A stretch of 64,000 nt of DNA from Chloroflexota bacterium (lineage in GTDB: Bacteria > Chloroflexota > Anaerolineae > Anaerolineales > Anaerolineaceae), in the NCBI GenBank assembly GCA_016838895.1, contig JAEKNU010000002.1, positions 107,825 through 171,824 on the forward strand, read 5' to 3'. Under the pieces are notes generated by a model. It was not told where the DNA came from. It worked only from the letters and a program-made list of their open reading frames with translations, and searched no databases. Positions 34,815 through 44,441 of the stretch are shown piece after piece (the stretch's first letter is position 1; each line of letters starts with the position of its first letter). The translations under genes and the position numbers were made by a program.

Positions 34815-35462
34815 ATGAGTTCAGAAGACTTGTTGCGGGAAATTGGTGAAGAAATATCCCTATGCGAGCGTTGCGGGTTATGTAAAAACAGGAAAAATGC
34901 CGTACCAGGCGCTGGTCCCGCAAATGCTGAAATCCTTTTTATTGGTGAAGGCCCAGGACATCATGAAAATGAACAGGGACTACCGTTTGTTGGAAATGCA
35001 GGAAAATTCCTCAGCTCCATGCTGCAAGCGGCTGGTTATGACCGGGATTCTGTATTTATTACAAATGTTGTAAAATGTCGCCCACCTTCCAATCGGGATC
35101 CATTGCCAGAGGAATTGATTGCATGTGCAGAATATTTAGAGAGACAAATCGAAGTAATCACCCCAATTATCATCGTCACGTTGGGTCGTTTTTCCATGGC
35201 GCGCTACTATGAAAATGCACGAATTAGTACGATTCATGGAAAACCGAAATGGGCTGCTGGTCGATTAATTATTCCCATGTTTCATCCAGCTGCCGCATTG
35301 CATCAACCGGCTTTGAGGAAAACGGTCGAGGAAGATTTTTCTTTGCTGCCGCACTGGATTGAAAAAGTTAAGGAAAAAAAGAAAAAAGAAGCTCTACTGC
35401 CTGTACAAAGTTCTCAGGAAGAGGATGGCGGTCAGCCTGAACAACTCTCCCTTTTTGGATAA
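34815..35462 (+). CDS. Uracil-DNA glycosylase, family 4, with clamp-binding tail
   Basis: Removes uracil from DNA. 215 residues. The [4Fe-4S] cysteines are Cys17, Cys20, Cys88 and Cys104. The active-site motif is GEGPGHHENEQG with FVGNAGK following, and the second motif is MFHPAAAL. The last residues, QLSLFG (210-215), match the consensus QL[SD]LF for binding the beta sliding clamp, after a charged, Lys/Glu-rich linker (about 180-208). A good GGAGG lies 8 nt before the ATG. Last gene of the tsaE operon. Confidence 0.92.
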   Translation: MSSEDLLREIGEEISLCERCGLCKNRKNAVPGAGPANAEILFIGEGPGHHENEQGLPFVGNAGKFLSSMLQAAGYDRDSVFITNVVKCRPPSNRDPLPEELIACAEYLERQIEVITPIIIVTLGRFSMARYYENARISTIHGKPKWAAGRLIIPMFHPAAALHQPALRKTVEEDFSLLPHWIEKVKEKKKKEALLPVQSSQEEDGGQPEQLSLFG

Positions 35463-35522
35463 TTTCAATTACAATTGAACATTAAAAAACATAATGCTTA
35501 AGAAGGTTTGCTGGTTATTTGT

Positions 35523-38243
35523 ATGAAAATTTCTCAAGAACAAAAGCAGAATAAAAACAGAAATAGATTTCACAAACTTGCTGGTCTTATCAGTAAGTTT
35601 TTTCATCAGCCTATTGTGATTGTTATGGTTATGATTGGCATAATGATGGTGTCTTTAATCGCGGGAGTATATCTATATAAGGCCGGAGTGTTAACAAATA
35701 TTAAATCGGCATTTACTGATATGAGTATTGAAACACATGCAAATATACAAAGGGAATTGTCGCCTTATATTGACAATGATTTGTCAACCCTATATTTGGA
35801 TATTGCATTTGACGATTATCAAACACTTTCGATAAAGCGAGATACAGCGTTATCTGCTGGCGTTTTACTTTCCTCAGACGAAGATTATGTGCCGGGCAAG
35901 ATCCACCTTGATGATGAGACATCCCAAAGGATCGAACTTCGTTTAAAAGGAGATTGGACAGATCACTTGGCCGGTGATAAATGGTCGTTTCGCATTCATA
36001 TGAAAGGGGATGGTCAGATTTTTGGTATGCGCACATTTTCCCTTCAGGCACCGGAAACCAGAGAATATCTGGATGAATGGGCATATCATCAATATTTGCT
36101 TCAAGAAGGGATAATGACAACCCACTATTACTTTGTCAACGTGATCATTAATGGTGAGCCAAAAGGTATATATGCATTGGAAGAAAGTTTTGCTGAAGAA
36201 TTAATTGAATCAGAAGAACGTCGTCAGGGTGTTTTACTGCGTTTTGATGAAGATGATATGTGGGAGAATACTTATTTATTTCATAGCCATGGTATTGCGT
36301 TAAACGGTGCCTTTTGGATTACTGATCTTTCAACTGCGAAAGTATCATTATTCCGGGAGGGTACTGTTTATTCTGATGAAACCTTAAGCCAGGAAGCGAA
36401 GACAGCAATTACATTAATAAGGGGCTTTCAACAGGATAGTATGTCTGCAGATGAAGTTTTTGATGTTGATATGATGGGAAAATTCTATGCTGCAAGTGAT
36501 CTTTGGGCAGGAATGCACGGTACAGCTTGGCACAATATGCGTTTCTATTACAATCCTATTACTGGTTATCTTGAACCTGTGATGTATGATGGCAATGCAT
36601 TATCAGAAAATGCAAATCAAAATACACGAATATTGGATTTTACCAGTCAAAAATTGTTTGCCCACCCTGAAGTTCGGGCAGCTTATGCAAAATATATACT
36701 AGAATTTACTGAACCAGAGGCAATAGACAGTTTTATTGAGAAAACATCTGATGCATTTTACATGAATCAATCCGCATTAGAGAAAGAGTATTTTACGTTA
36801 GCTGAATCGGAAATATTGGAGTCTCCCTGGTATAGGGTTCGCAAACGGGCAGAAATGCTCAGATTACAATTTGAAGTTGAACGTCCAGTTTGGGGAACAG
36901 TCACACCGGTATGGTTAGATAATTTGGATCGAAAAGGTTCGTATTTGGAACTGGATTTGCAAAATCAATATTTGATTCCAATGAAAATCACCTCAATTAA
37001 TGTAAATGGTATAGAACAGTCAATTCAAACTGACATGATAGATATAAAAACAAGCGCTAGTTTTTACCCAGCAGACAAAGAGGCTATACAATTACTACCA
37101 ACGAAAGATTGGTACCAAACTAAACTGTTACTTGGGCGAATCTATGTGCCGTTTGATATTTCGACTTTTGATCAAATAAACAGTAATCCTGTACTGAGTG
37201 TAGAAATAGCAGGAACTAATATTGAAAAACAAATTCCTTTGTCAGCTCAACAATCAGTGGATGATGCTTTGAGTGAATTCCGTCCTGAAATCCCAGAAGT
37301 AGATGAAGTGCTCGCATCACATCCATATATAAGACAAGTAGAAAATGAACCCATGGCATTGGAAATTGTACCGGGTGAGTGGTCTGTAAGGAAGGATTTG
37401 ATTCTACCAAAGGGTTATTCTCTGACAGCGACAAGCGGAACCACCTTAAAGTTTGCTGATGATGTAATTTTATTTACAACAGGCGCTTTGTTTTTTGAAG
37501 GTACAGAGGATGCCCCAGTTATTTTGAAGCCGATTAACGAAAAATGGCCAGGATTGGTGGTAATACGTGCAGAGGAAGAATCCACATTATCACATGTCAT
37601 TATTCAGGATACAGCCAGTATTCAACGGGGTGGCTGGATTCTTACCGGTGGCATTACTTTTTATGAATCTCCAATTAAATTGGATAATGTAATTATTGAT
37701 GGTACCTTTGCAGAAGATTCGATCAATGTGATTCGGACAGAATTCAATTTTTATAATTCGCAATTTCGAGATACTTTCTCCGATGCGTTTGATAGCGACT
37801 TTTCAGATGGATTGGTTTCTGGCTGTTTGTTTAAGAATGTTGGTGGGGATGCAATTGATATTAGTGGTTCGTTGACAGAAGTATATGATTCAAAATTTAT
37901 TGCCATAACAGACAAAGCTGTTTCAGTTGGTGAGCATAGTTCTATTTTGGTCCAGGATGTTGAAATTAATGATATCGGTATTGGCATTGCCAGTAAAGAT
38001 TTATCCAGTGCTACGTTACTTCGTGTAACTATTTCAGGTGCACAAAATGCCGCATTGGCAGCTTATCAAAAGAAACCAGTATTTGGACCGGCGAATATTT
38101 TCGGTGAAGAAGTAACAGTAACGGATTGTGAACGTACTTCGATTATTCAGGTGGACAGTGAAGCTGTCATAAATGGATCAACACTGGAAACAATTGATCA
38201 AACTTTTGATGATTTGTTCAATCAAGGTCTATTGGGTAGCTAG
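35523..38243 (+). CDS. CotH kinase-like/beta-helix surface protein
   Basis: About 906 residues. One membrane helix lies near residues 31-53. A CotH-like kinase domain covers about 85-450 (IELRLKGDWTDH, KWSFRIHMK, FSLQAPETREYLDEW, NGEPKGIYALEE, YNPITGYLEPVMYDGN). A C-terminal right-handed beta-helix spans about 640-880 with repeated SHVIIQDT, LDNVIIDG, VSGCLFKNVGGDAIDIS and ILVQDVEINDIGIGI units. CotH proteins phosphorylate secreted proteins in spore formers; the role here is unknown. Start uncertain: ATG 35523 has AAGG 15 nt away, while TTG 35508 has it too close. It is followed by a glycan exporter. Confidence 0.8.
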   Translation: MKISQEQKQNKNRNRFHKLAGLISKFFHQPIVIVMVMIGIMMVSLIAGVYLYKAGVLTNIKSAFTDMSIETHANIQRELSPYIDNDLSTLYLDIAFDDYQTLSIKRDTALSAGVLLSSDEDYVPGKIHLDDETSQRIELRLKGDWTDHLAGDKWSFRIHMKGDGQIFGMRTFSLQAPETREYLDEWAYHQYLLQEGIMTTHYYFVNVIINGEPKGIYALEESFAEELIESEERRQGVLLRFDEDDMWENTYLFHSHGIALNGAFWITDLSTAKVSLFREGTVYSDETLSQEAKTAITLIRGFQQDSMSADEVFDVDMMGKFYAASDLWAGMHGTAWHNMRFYYNPITGYLEPVMYDGNALSENANQNTRILDFTSQKLFAHPEVRAAYAKYILEFTEPEAIDSFIEKTSDAFYMNQSALEKEYFTLAESEILESPWYRVRKRAEMLRLQFEVERPVWGTVTPVWLDNLDRKGSYLELDLQNQYLIPMKITSINVNGIEQSIQTDMIDIKTSASFYPADKEAIQLLPTKDWYQTKLLLGRIYVPFDISTFDQINSNPVLSVEIAGTNIEKQIPLSAQQSVDDALSEFRPEIPEVDEVLASHPYIRQVENEPMALEIVPGEWSVRKDLILPKGYSLTATSGTTLKFADDVILFTTGALFFEGTEDAPVILKPINEKWPGLVVIRAEEESTLSHVIIQDTASIQRGGWILTGGITFYESPIKLDNVIIDGTFAEDSINVIRTEFNFYNSQFRDTFSDAFDSDFSDGLVSGCLFKNVGGDAIDISGSLTEVYDSKFIAITDKAVSVGEHSSILVQDVEINDIGIGIASKDLSSATLLRVTISGAQNAALAAYQKKPVFGPANIFGEEVTVTDCERTSIIQVDSEAVINGSTLETIDQTFDDLFNQGLLGS

Positions 38244-38262
38244 GGTTTAGCGGATTCATCTT

Positions 38263-39150
38263 ATGGGTATAGATTCTCGGATTGCAGAATTAGCAGATAT
38301 TACTGAAGCCATTAAGTGTTTTGATTCAGAAAAAGATTTGCATATCATACGGTCAGGACAAAGCAGCCTGCTGGTTAATCTACAAGAGATTTGGGCATAT
38401 AGAGAATTGTTGGTTTTATTAGCCTGGCGGGATATTAAAGTCCGTTATAAGCAAACATACTTAGGGGTTGCTTGGGCGATTATTCAACCGCTATTCAGCA
38501 TGATTGTTTTTAGTGTTATTTTTGGGCAATTAGCCAAACTGCCTTCGGAAGGGGTGCCGTATCCGATATATACTTTTGCCGCTTTGTTACCCTGGCAGTT
38601 ATTTTCATATTCGTTCAACGCCTCAAGCAATAGTCTTGTTGGTAATGAGAGGTTGATTGAAAAAGTATATTTTCCACGTTTAATCCTGCCGTTGGCTTCT
38701 GTTATGGCTGGCGTGATTGATTTTTTGTTTGGTTTTCTTATTTATATTTTATTGATGTTTGTGTTTCATGTCCCGATTACAATCCGACTGTTGGCAATCC
38801 CATTGTTATTGATATTTACAGTTTTTACTGCATTATCTATTGGTATATGGATGTCAGCGATCAATGTAAAGTATAGAGATGTTCGATATATCGTGCCATT
38901 CATCATTCAAATATGGATGTATGCTTCTCCGGTTGCATATTCTGTGACAATTATCCCCGATCAATGGAAATGGTTATATGGACTAAACCCAATCGTTGGT
39001 GTAATTGAAGGGTTCCGTTGGGCACTGTTAGGTATTGATACTCAGGGATCAAATTTAATATTACTTTCAGTATTAATTGTAATTGTAATTTTCATATTTA
39101 GTATCAATTATTTTAAGAAAACAGAAGAAATATTTGTGGATGTATTATGA
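38263..39150 (+). CDS. ABC-2 type polysaccharide exporter permease (Wzm-like)
   Basis: 295 residues with six membrane helices. The N-terminal WAYRELLVLLAWRDIKVRYKQ leads to YLGVAWAIIQPLFSMIVF, the signature of O-antigen/teichoic-acid type ABC-2 permeases. It overlaps the ATPase gene by 4 bases. It follows the CotH gene by 19 bases. Function: moves a lipid-linked glycan across the cytoplasmic membrane together with the next gene product. Confidence 0.92.
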   Translation: MGIDSRIAELADITEAIKCFDSEKDLHIIRSGQSSLLVNLQEIWAYRELLVLLAWRDIKVRYKQTYLGVAWAIIQPLFSMIVFSVIFGQLAKLPSEGVPYPIYTFAALLPWQLFSYSFNASSNSLVGNERLIEKVYFPRLILPLASVMAGVIDFLFGFLIYILLMFVFHVPITIRLLAIPLLLIFTVFTALSIGIWMSAINVKYRDVRYIVPFIIQIWMYASPVAYSVTIIPDQWKWLYGLNPIVGVIEGFRWALLGIDTQGSNLILLSVLIVIVIFIFSINYFKKTEEIFVDVL

Positions 39151-40439
39151 GCTCATTAGCGATAAAAGTTCATCATCTTGTTAAAGAATATAAACTCTCA
39201 ACGAGCAAGGATCAATATTTTACATTAAGAGACACAATTACCAGCGTTTCAAAAAATCTAATTAATCTTTTTAGAAGTAATCGTATGATCAAAAGACCTG
39301 CAGGGGATACGATTACTGCTATTAATAATATATCCTTTGATGTAGAACAGGGAGAAATTATTGGCATTATTGGTAAAAATGGTGCTGGCAAAAGCAGCTT
39401 ACTAAAAGTGCTTTCACGAATTACAAAACCGACTCGAGGATTTGCTATCACGCGTGGTAATGTTGGCTCAATGTTGGAGGTTGGAACCGGATTTCATCTG
39501 GAATTAACTGGCCGAGAAAATATTTTTGTTAATGGTGCTATTCTGGGAATGAGCAAAAAGGAAATTGATTTTAAATTTGATGAAATTGTAGATTTTTCTG
39601 GTGTTGAAAAATTTTTGGATATGCCGGTAAAACGATTTTCATCTGGTATGCGATTTCGATTGGCTTTTGCTGTAGCTGCACATTTACATCCAGATATATT
39701 ATTGGTTGATGAAGTGTTAGCAGTGGGGGATTATGCGTTTCAAAAAAAATGCCTGGGAAAAATGGGTGATGCAGCACAAACTGGCCGAACTGTTTTATTT
39801 GTCAGCCATAATATGAATGCGATATTACAATTATGCAGCAGGACGCTTGTGATGGATGCAGGCAAAATCACTTTTGATGGGAAATCTCGTGATGCCGTTG
39901 AACATTATATCAATAATTCTTTTGTCTCCGGTAATTTGAATTTAAATATTAAGAATCAAATTGAACAAAGTCCTATTGATCCGATTATTAAATATTCCTC
40001 AATTTTCGTTCGTCAATACAATAAATTGATTAATAATGATGTAGTGATGAATGGTGATGATTTGGAGATTGAAATTAATTATGAGGTGTTTGAAGATACA
40101 GTTGGATTACGTGTATTCATTGATTTAATTGGCACAAATGAGACATTGCTTTTCCGAAGCTATCATGACGAGTTATCAGAAGAATCTTTGCTAGTAAAAA
40201 AAGGCATTTATACTTCTTTGGTTACCATACCTAAAAACATGCTTGCTCCAAAAGAGTACGAAATTCGTGTCATGGCGGAAGAGCATAACAAACGCATTTG
40301 CTTACCGGAAGCTGGTATTCGTATTCCAATAACTGTAGAACCGAATGGTCTGGCTAATCGAGCATATATGACAGCACAAATTCGCGGGGAATTAGCACCA
40401 GTATTGAACTGGTATACAAAATGTATCAGAAATACGTAG
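39147..40439 (+). CDS. ABC transporter ATPase with C-terminal glycan-binding domain (Wzt-like)
   Basis: 430 residues. Nucleotide-binding domain: Walker A GKNGAGKS (76-83), signature FSSGMRFRLAF (near 178), Walker B ILLVDEVLAVGD, and VSHNM with the switch His. The TGRENIFVNGAILG motif is typical of the TagH/Wzt group. Residues about 270-428 form a beta-rich extra domain like Wzt-C, which in O-antigen systems recognises the glycan end. So export may depend on glycan capping. Confidence 0.93.
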   Translation: MSSLAIKVHHLVKEYKLSTSKDQYFTLRDTITSVSKNLINLFRSNRMIKRPAGDTITAINNISFDVEQGEIIGIIGKNGAGKSSLLKVLSRITKPTRGFAITRGNVGSMLEVGTGFHLELTGRENIFVNGAILGMSKKEIDFKFDEIVDFSGVEKFLDMPVKRFSSGMRFRLAFAVAAHLHPDILLVDEVLAVGDYAFQKKCLGKMGDAAQTGRTVLFVSHNMNAILQLCSRTLVMDAGKITFDGKSRDAVEHYINNSFVSGNLNLNIKNQIEQSPIDPIIKYSSIFVRQYNKLINNDVVMNGDDLEIEINYEVFEDTVGLRVFIDLIGTNETLLFRSYHDELSEESLLVKKGIYTSLVTIPKNMLAPKEYEIRVMAEEHNKRICLPEAGIRIPITVEPNGLANRAYMTAQIRGELAPVLNWYTKCIRNT

Positions 40440-40504
40440 AGCATGAAGATTACAATGCAAAAATCTATGTGGCAGAAGGCGCTGTTCAATAAGTGAGAAA
40501 AAAT

Positions 40505-41386
40505 ATGAAACCAGAAGTTAGTATTTTACTAGGATCATATAATCGATTAAATTTTCTTAGATCTGCAATTAAAAGTATCCGACTAAACAATATCTCAACG
40601 CCTTATGAAATTATCGTCATTGATGGTGGATCAACGGATGGATCGCTAAAATGGTTAATCCAACAAAAAGATATTATTACCATAATCCAGCATAATCATG
40701 GGAGTTTTCAAGGGAAACCATTGCAAAGAAGGAGCTGGGGGTATTTTATGAATCTTGGATTCAAGGCGGCCCAGGGAAAATTCATTTGTATGATTAGCGA
40801 TGATAGTGTGTTACTTCCTGATGCAATCATGAATGGTATCGATCATATTGAATCTTTGCGCGATAAGGGTAAAAATGTTGGCGCTGGCGCTTTTTATTGG
40901 CGCAATAATTGGCCTACTGATGAAAATTATATGGTCAGCCGTACATTTAGTGAAGTGATATTTGTTAATCATGGCTTATATTTGCGTTCTGCAATTGAAG
41001 AAATTGGTTGGATTGAGGAAGAGCGGTATCAATTCTATTGTGCTGATATTGATTTATGTTATCGACTACATATGGCTGGATATGAAATTGTTGACATCCC
41101 AGATGCATTTTTGGAACATTATTTTCATGCGAGCCATGAAGCAAGAGCGAAAATTTCCAATATACAGCAGGAGGATAATCAAACATTCCTGGCGTATTGG
41201 AAAGAAAAAGACCCAACAATTTCAGATGATAGAATTATTTTTGAGCCATTAAGGTTAAAGTACGATGATCCTTCGAAAACAGGATACCGAGTGTTTCCTC
41301 AAAATGAGATCACAAAAATCAAAATGACCATATTTTGCGAGAAAGTGTTTCGAAAATTACAAAAAATTTTGAAGCAAAAAGGATAG
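40505..41386 (+). CDS. Family 2 glycosyltransferase
   Basis: 293 residues from the ATG at 40505 (GTG at 40493 also possible). GT-A fold: VSILLGSYNRLNFL, IIVIDGGSTDGSLKWL, then ICMISDDSVLLPDA holding the DxD-type metal motif, and AGYEIVDIPDAFLEHYFH. Probably builds the glycan exported by the adjacent ABC transporter. Base content is AT-rich like the neighbouring exporter genes. Confidence 0.88.
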   Translation: MKPEVSILLGSYNRLNFLRSAIKSIRLNNISTPYEIIVIDGGSTDGSLKWLIQQKDIITIIQHNHGSFQGKPLQRRSWGYFMNLGFKAAQGKFICMISDDSVLLPDAIMNGIDHIESLRDKGKNVGAGAFYWRNNWPTDENYMVSRTFSEVIFVNHGLYLRSAIEEIGWIEEERYQFYCADIDLCYRLHMAGYEIVDIPDAFLEHYFHASHEARAKISNIQQEDNQTFLAYWKEKDPTISDDRIIFEPLRLKYDDPSKTGYRVFPQNEITKIKMTIFCEKVFRKLQKILKQKG

Positions 41387-41395
41387 GGCAAAACA

Positions 41396-42511
41396 ATGCT
41401 AAAAATTGGAATGTGCCCGAATCCATTTTATGAGACTGATTGGTCCAGAACTGCTAATCCAAATCTGATATGGCAGGCCGAAGCAATAGAACAAAAGGGA
41501 GCAGAAATCATCCCATTAACCCGTAAGCAGGTACAGAACCCGGCATTATGGCATACACTACATTTGGATGTGGTTCATCTGCATTGGCCAGCAGCAGTCT
41601 TCAATTTCATTATTAGGCGAAAACAAATTCAAATGGTCTTACCACAGATGTTTGTGGTGAAGTGGGCAGAAAGGATATTGAAAAAATGGGAGAAAGATGT
41701 TCTGAAATCCGGTATCCCCATTGTTTGGCAGGTACATGATATTCTTTCACATCATGCTGTAGGATACAATTATCCAGCAGATTTGATGATGCATGAAACG
41801 ATTTTTCGCAGCACTGATGGATTATTGCTTAACGGGGCAGGCAGTTTGCAGCCCGTAGTAGATTTCTATGGAATCGAAAAACCTTACTGCGTTGCGCCAT
41901 TGGGTAGTTATCGAAAACTATACGGAGAACCAATTCCACGGGATGAGGCACTTTCCAGACTGGGTATTTCTACTCATGGCATGGTCTTTTCGTATTTAGG
42001 GACCGCACGACCAAAACGCAATCCGGCTGCCACAATAGAGGCTTTTTTACAACAAGCAAACGAATCAGATGTATTGATTATCGCTGGTAACAATATGAAT
42101 TTGTATGTGACTGAACAATTAGATCAACGGATCAAGTTATTTTCTGGCGTAATTCCTGCGAAGCAATTCCATGAAATCATTTGTGCATCAGATTTTGTAA
42201 TCAATGATGGTAAAAAATATTTAACATCTGCAATCATTCGAGCAGCAGCCAGTTATTCAAAGCCTGTTATTGCATATGCATATGGAAGTGCAATTGATAT
42301 GGCAAAAAACGCAGCCATATGGATTGACGATGATCACGGTGGTTTAGGGGGAGCGATTCGCGAAGCATCCAATGTCAAATCCACAGAGTGGCAAAAACTA
42401 TCTGACGGTGCCGCACTCAATGAAAAATCACTGACCTGGGAAGAAAATGGTATTGCCAGTATGGCACTCTATGAGCAGGTTATCGCTGCCAGGAAGGCAA
42501 ATGGTAACTAA
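41396..42511 (+). CDS. GT-B glycosyltransferase (family 4-like)
   Basis: 371 residues. The N-terminal half has WQAEAIEQKGAEIIPL and VVHLHWPAAV (the HLHWP segment is common in GT4-like enzymes). The C-terminal half has FSYLGTARPKRNPAATIEAF (donor-domain start), DVLIIAGNN, FSGVIPAKQFHEIICASDFV and AAASYSKPVIAY. Last gene of the glycan block; it converges with the DUF951 gene. Sugar specificity unknown. Confidence 0.82.
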   Translation: MLKIGMCPNPFYETDWSRTANPNLIWQAEAIEQKGAEIIPLTRKQVQNPALWHTLHLDVVHLHWPAAVFNFIIRRKQIQMVLPQMFVVKWAERILKKWEKDVLKSGIPIVWQVHDILSHHAVGYNYPADLMMHETIFRSTDGLLLNGAGSLQPVVDFYGIEKPYCVAPLGSYRKLYGEPIPRDEALSRLGISTHGMVFSYLGTARPKRNPAATIEAFLQQANESDVLIIAGNNMNLYVTEQLDQRIKLFSGVIPAKQFHEIICASDFVINDGKKYLTSAIIRAAASYSKPVIAYAYGSAIDMAKNAAIWIDDDHGGLGGAIREASNVKSTEWQKLSDGAALNEKSLTWEENGIASMALYEQVIAARKANGN

Positions 42512-42520
42512 ACATAGAGG

Positions 42521-42727
42521 TTATGCCTTTGAAGATTGCTGGTCAGCTTTGATCAACAATTTCATTTTTTTTTGTAATTCTCTTCTGGAAATCAAAATAC
42601 GACGTTGACATTGCTGGCATTGCAGTCCGATATCAGCACCTAAGCGTACAACCAACCAATGGGTACTGCCGCATGGATGTTGCTTACGCATTTGAACAAT
42701 ATCGTTTAAATCAAGATCATTGAGCAT
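42521..42727 (-). CDS. DUF951 family small zinc-finger-like protein
   Basis: 68 residues from the ATG at 42727. Matches DUF951: LNDIVQMRKQHPCGSTHW, VVRLGADIGLQC, QQCQRRILISRRELQKK. The Cys residues (HPCG, QCQQC) could hold a metal. The family is widespread in Firmicutes and Chloroflexota with no firm role; it is often near translation or cell-division genes. The ATG follows a TATAAT by exactly 6 nt, so the mRNA is probably leaderless. Confidence 0.88.
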   Translation of the reverse strand: MLNDLDLNDIVQMRKQHPCGSTHWLVVRLGADIGLQCQQCQRRILISRRELQKKMKLLIKADQQSSKA

Positions 42728-42733
42728 ATCTGG

Positions 42734-42757
42734 ATTATACCATCCACATGTTATAAT
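42734..42757. promoter_or_regulatory. Divergent overlapping extended -10 promoters
   Basis: Minus strand: TGG-TATAAT, -10 at 42739-42734, 6 nt before the DUF951 ATG. Plus strand: TGT-TATAAT with the -10 at 42752-42757, about 50 nt before the M50 ATG. Both are extended -10 type with weak -35 boxes (minus TTGATT at 15-nt spacing). They overlap in the melted region, so use of one may hinder the other. Confidence 0.6.
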
Positions 42758-42808
42758 CAAATTCACAAAATTTCAAATTGTTTGAACTAATAAAAAGGTG
42801 AATTGAGC

Positions 42809-43456
42809 ATGTTTGACTTGGATCCAGCTACAATTATATCGCGTGTACTTACCTTGGTCATTGCATTTACAGTGCATGAATTTTCACATGCTTTTGTAGC
42901 CACTGCTTATGGGGATAATACAGCGAGATCTCAGGGACGATTAACATTAAATCCCTTGTCTCACCTGGATTTTTTTGGCTCTGTATTGTTAATCACATTA
43001 GGATTTGGGTGGGCTAAACCAGTACCGATTAATCCGGACGTGCTGCAAAAAAAATCTCGTTATGCTACGATGTGGGTCTCCGTTGCCGGTCCATTATCCA
43101 ACTTCCTGATGGCGGTCATTGCAGCCATTCCTTTACGTTATGGCTTTGTTCAAAATTTGCCATCCAGTAGATATTTTCCCAGTGTCTATTCTTTTTTGAT
43201 TGATTTCCTGTTTATCAATTTGTTATTAATGGTTTTCAATCTAATTCCACTGGCTCCTTTAGATGGCGAGAAAGTATTGGAAGCCTTTGTGCCGAGTGTT
43301 TTACGGAATATGTTTGCTAAACTACGTCCGTATGGATCATTCATTTTGTTGGCATTAATTTTCGGCTTACCCAGACTTGGGATTGATGTTTTTGATATGT
43401 TTTTATATCCAATTGTTAGTTCAGTGTTTCAAATTCTGTTAGGAGTATCCATATGA
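42809..43456 (+). CDS. Site-2 protease family (M50) membrane metallopeptidase
   Basis: 215 residues from the ATG at 42809, AAGGTGA 8 nt upstream. An intramembrane zinc protease: HEFSH (His23, Glu24, His27) in the first helix, and FNLIPLAPLDGEKV with the third ligand Asp. About five to six helices. It belongs to the short M50 group without PDZ or CBS domains. Substrate unknown. It overlaps the next gene by 4 bases. Confidence 0.92.
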   Translation: MFDLDPATIISRVLTLVIAFTVHEFSHAFVATAYGDNTARSQGRLTLNPLSHLDFFGSVLLITLGFGWAKPVPINPDVLQKKSRYATMWVSVAGPLSNFLMAVIAAIPLRYGFVQNLPSSRYFPSVYSFLIDFLFINLLLMVFNLIPLAPLDGEKVLEAFVPSVLRNMFAKLRPYGSFILLALIFGLPRLGIDVFDMFLYPIVSSVFQILLGVSI

Positions 43457-44439
43457 CAGTTCAAATAACGATTCTTGGGTTGGGAAAAATTGGCAGCTCT
43501 GTTGGCCTGGCGTTATCAGATGAACTTAAACAAGTAATACGTGTCGGGCATGATGTTGATCACCAAACAGCCCAGGCATCCCAAAAAATGGGCGCAGTAG
43601 ATAAAGTTGAACGCAATTTGTTTAAAGCGATAGAGGGTACGGATATTCTTGTACTTGCCATACCAGTAGATCAGGTTATTGAGACGCTTGACCTGGTTAA
43701 AAATGATTTGCGTGAGGATACGGTAATTTTGGATATGGCTCCCATAAAGCAAACCACAATTGAATGGGTAGATGCCAATTTGCCTGAGAAAGTGTTTTAT
43801 TTATCCATGATGCCCACGATAAATGCTAATTTGTTTGATCAGTGTGCAACGGGTATTGAAGCAGCAAATAAGGACTTGTTTAAAAAATCTTATATGGTTA
43901 TTGCATCACCCAAGCGAACAGAATCAGACGCGATCTCACTGGCAAGCAATCTTGCCATGATGTTAGGTGCGGCACCATTTTATGCAGATGGTATGGAATC
44001 TGATGGCCTGGCAACTGGCAGCCATGTGGTACCTCAATTGATTGCCGCGGCAATGATGAATAGTCTGAGCAAGCAATCCGGATGGTTAGAGGGACGAAAA
44101 GTGGCTGGCCATAACTTCTATCATAATACGCTGCCCCTCCTACATCTGGATGATAAAGTGCGTCTGGGTGAATCCATCATACACAATCAGGAAAATGTTG
44201 TTCGCCAATTGGACCTCTTTATTCAGGAGCTTATTGAGCAACGTGATGCATTAAAAGAGAAAGATTTAGAATCGCTAGCTAAAATATTGGAGAATGCTCG
44301 TGATGAGCGTGATATTTGGCTTTCGCGTCGGACAGAGAACAATTGGGAAGTCAGCAAATCGGATGTGACGATGCCCAGTGCAAAAGATATGTTTGGTCAG
44401 TTATTTGGTTTGGGAAAACGCAGGAAAGAAAAACGTTAG
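43453..44439 (+). CDS. Prephenate dehydrogenase-like NAD(P)-binding protein
   Basis: 328 residues. Rossmann start ITILGLGKIGSSVGLAL, then DILVLAIPVDQVIETL and VILDMAPIKQTT, as in TyrA-family dehydrogenases. The usual HPMAG substrate motif is not present; the matching place reads YLSMMPTINANLF. The C-terminal half is helical with a lysine/arginine-rich end. It could be a TyrA-like enzyme with another substrate rather than true prephenate dehydrogenase. No other aromatic amino-acid genes are nearby. Confidence 0.7.
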   Translation: MTVQITILGLGKIGSSVGLALSDELKQVIRVGHDVDHQTAQASQKMGAVDKVERNLFKAIEGTDILVLAIPVDQVIETLDLVKNDLREDTVILDMAPIKQTTIEWVDANLPEKVFYLSMMPTINANLFDQCATGIEAANKDLFKKSYMVIASPKRTESDAISLASNLAMMLGAAPFYADGMESDGLATGSHVVPQLIAAAMMNSLSKQSGWLEGRKVAGHNFYHNTLPLLHLDDKVRLGESIIHNQENVVRQLDLFIQELIEQRDALKEKDLESLAKILENARDERDIWLSRRTENNWEVSKSDVTMPSAKDMFGQLFGLGKRRKEKR

Positions 44440-44441
44440 TT

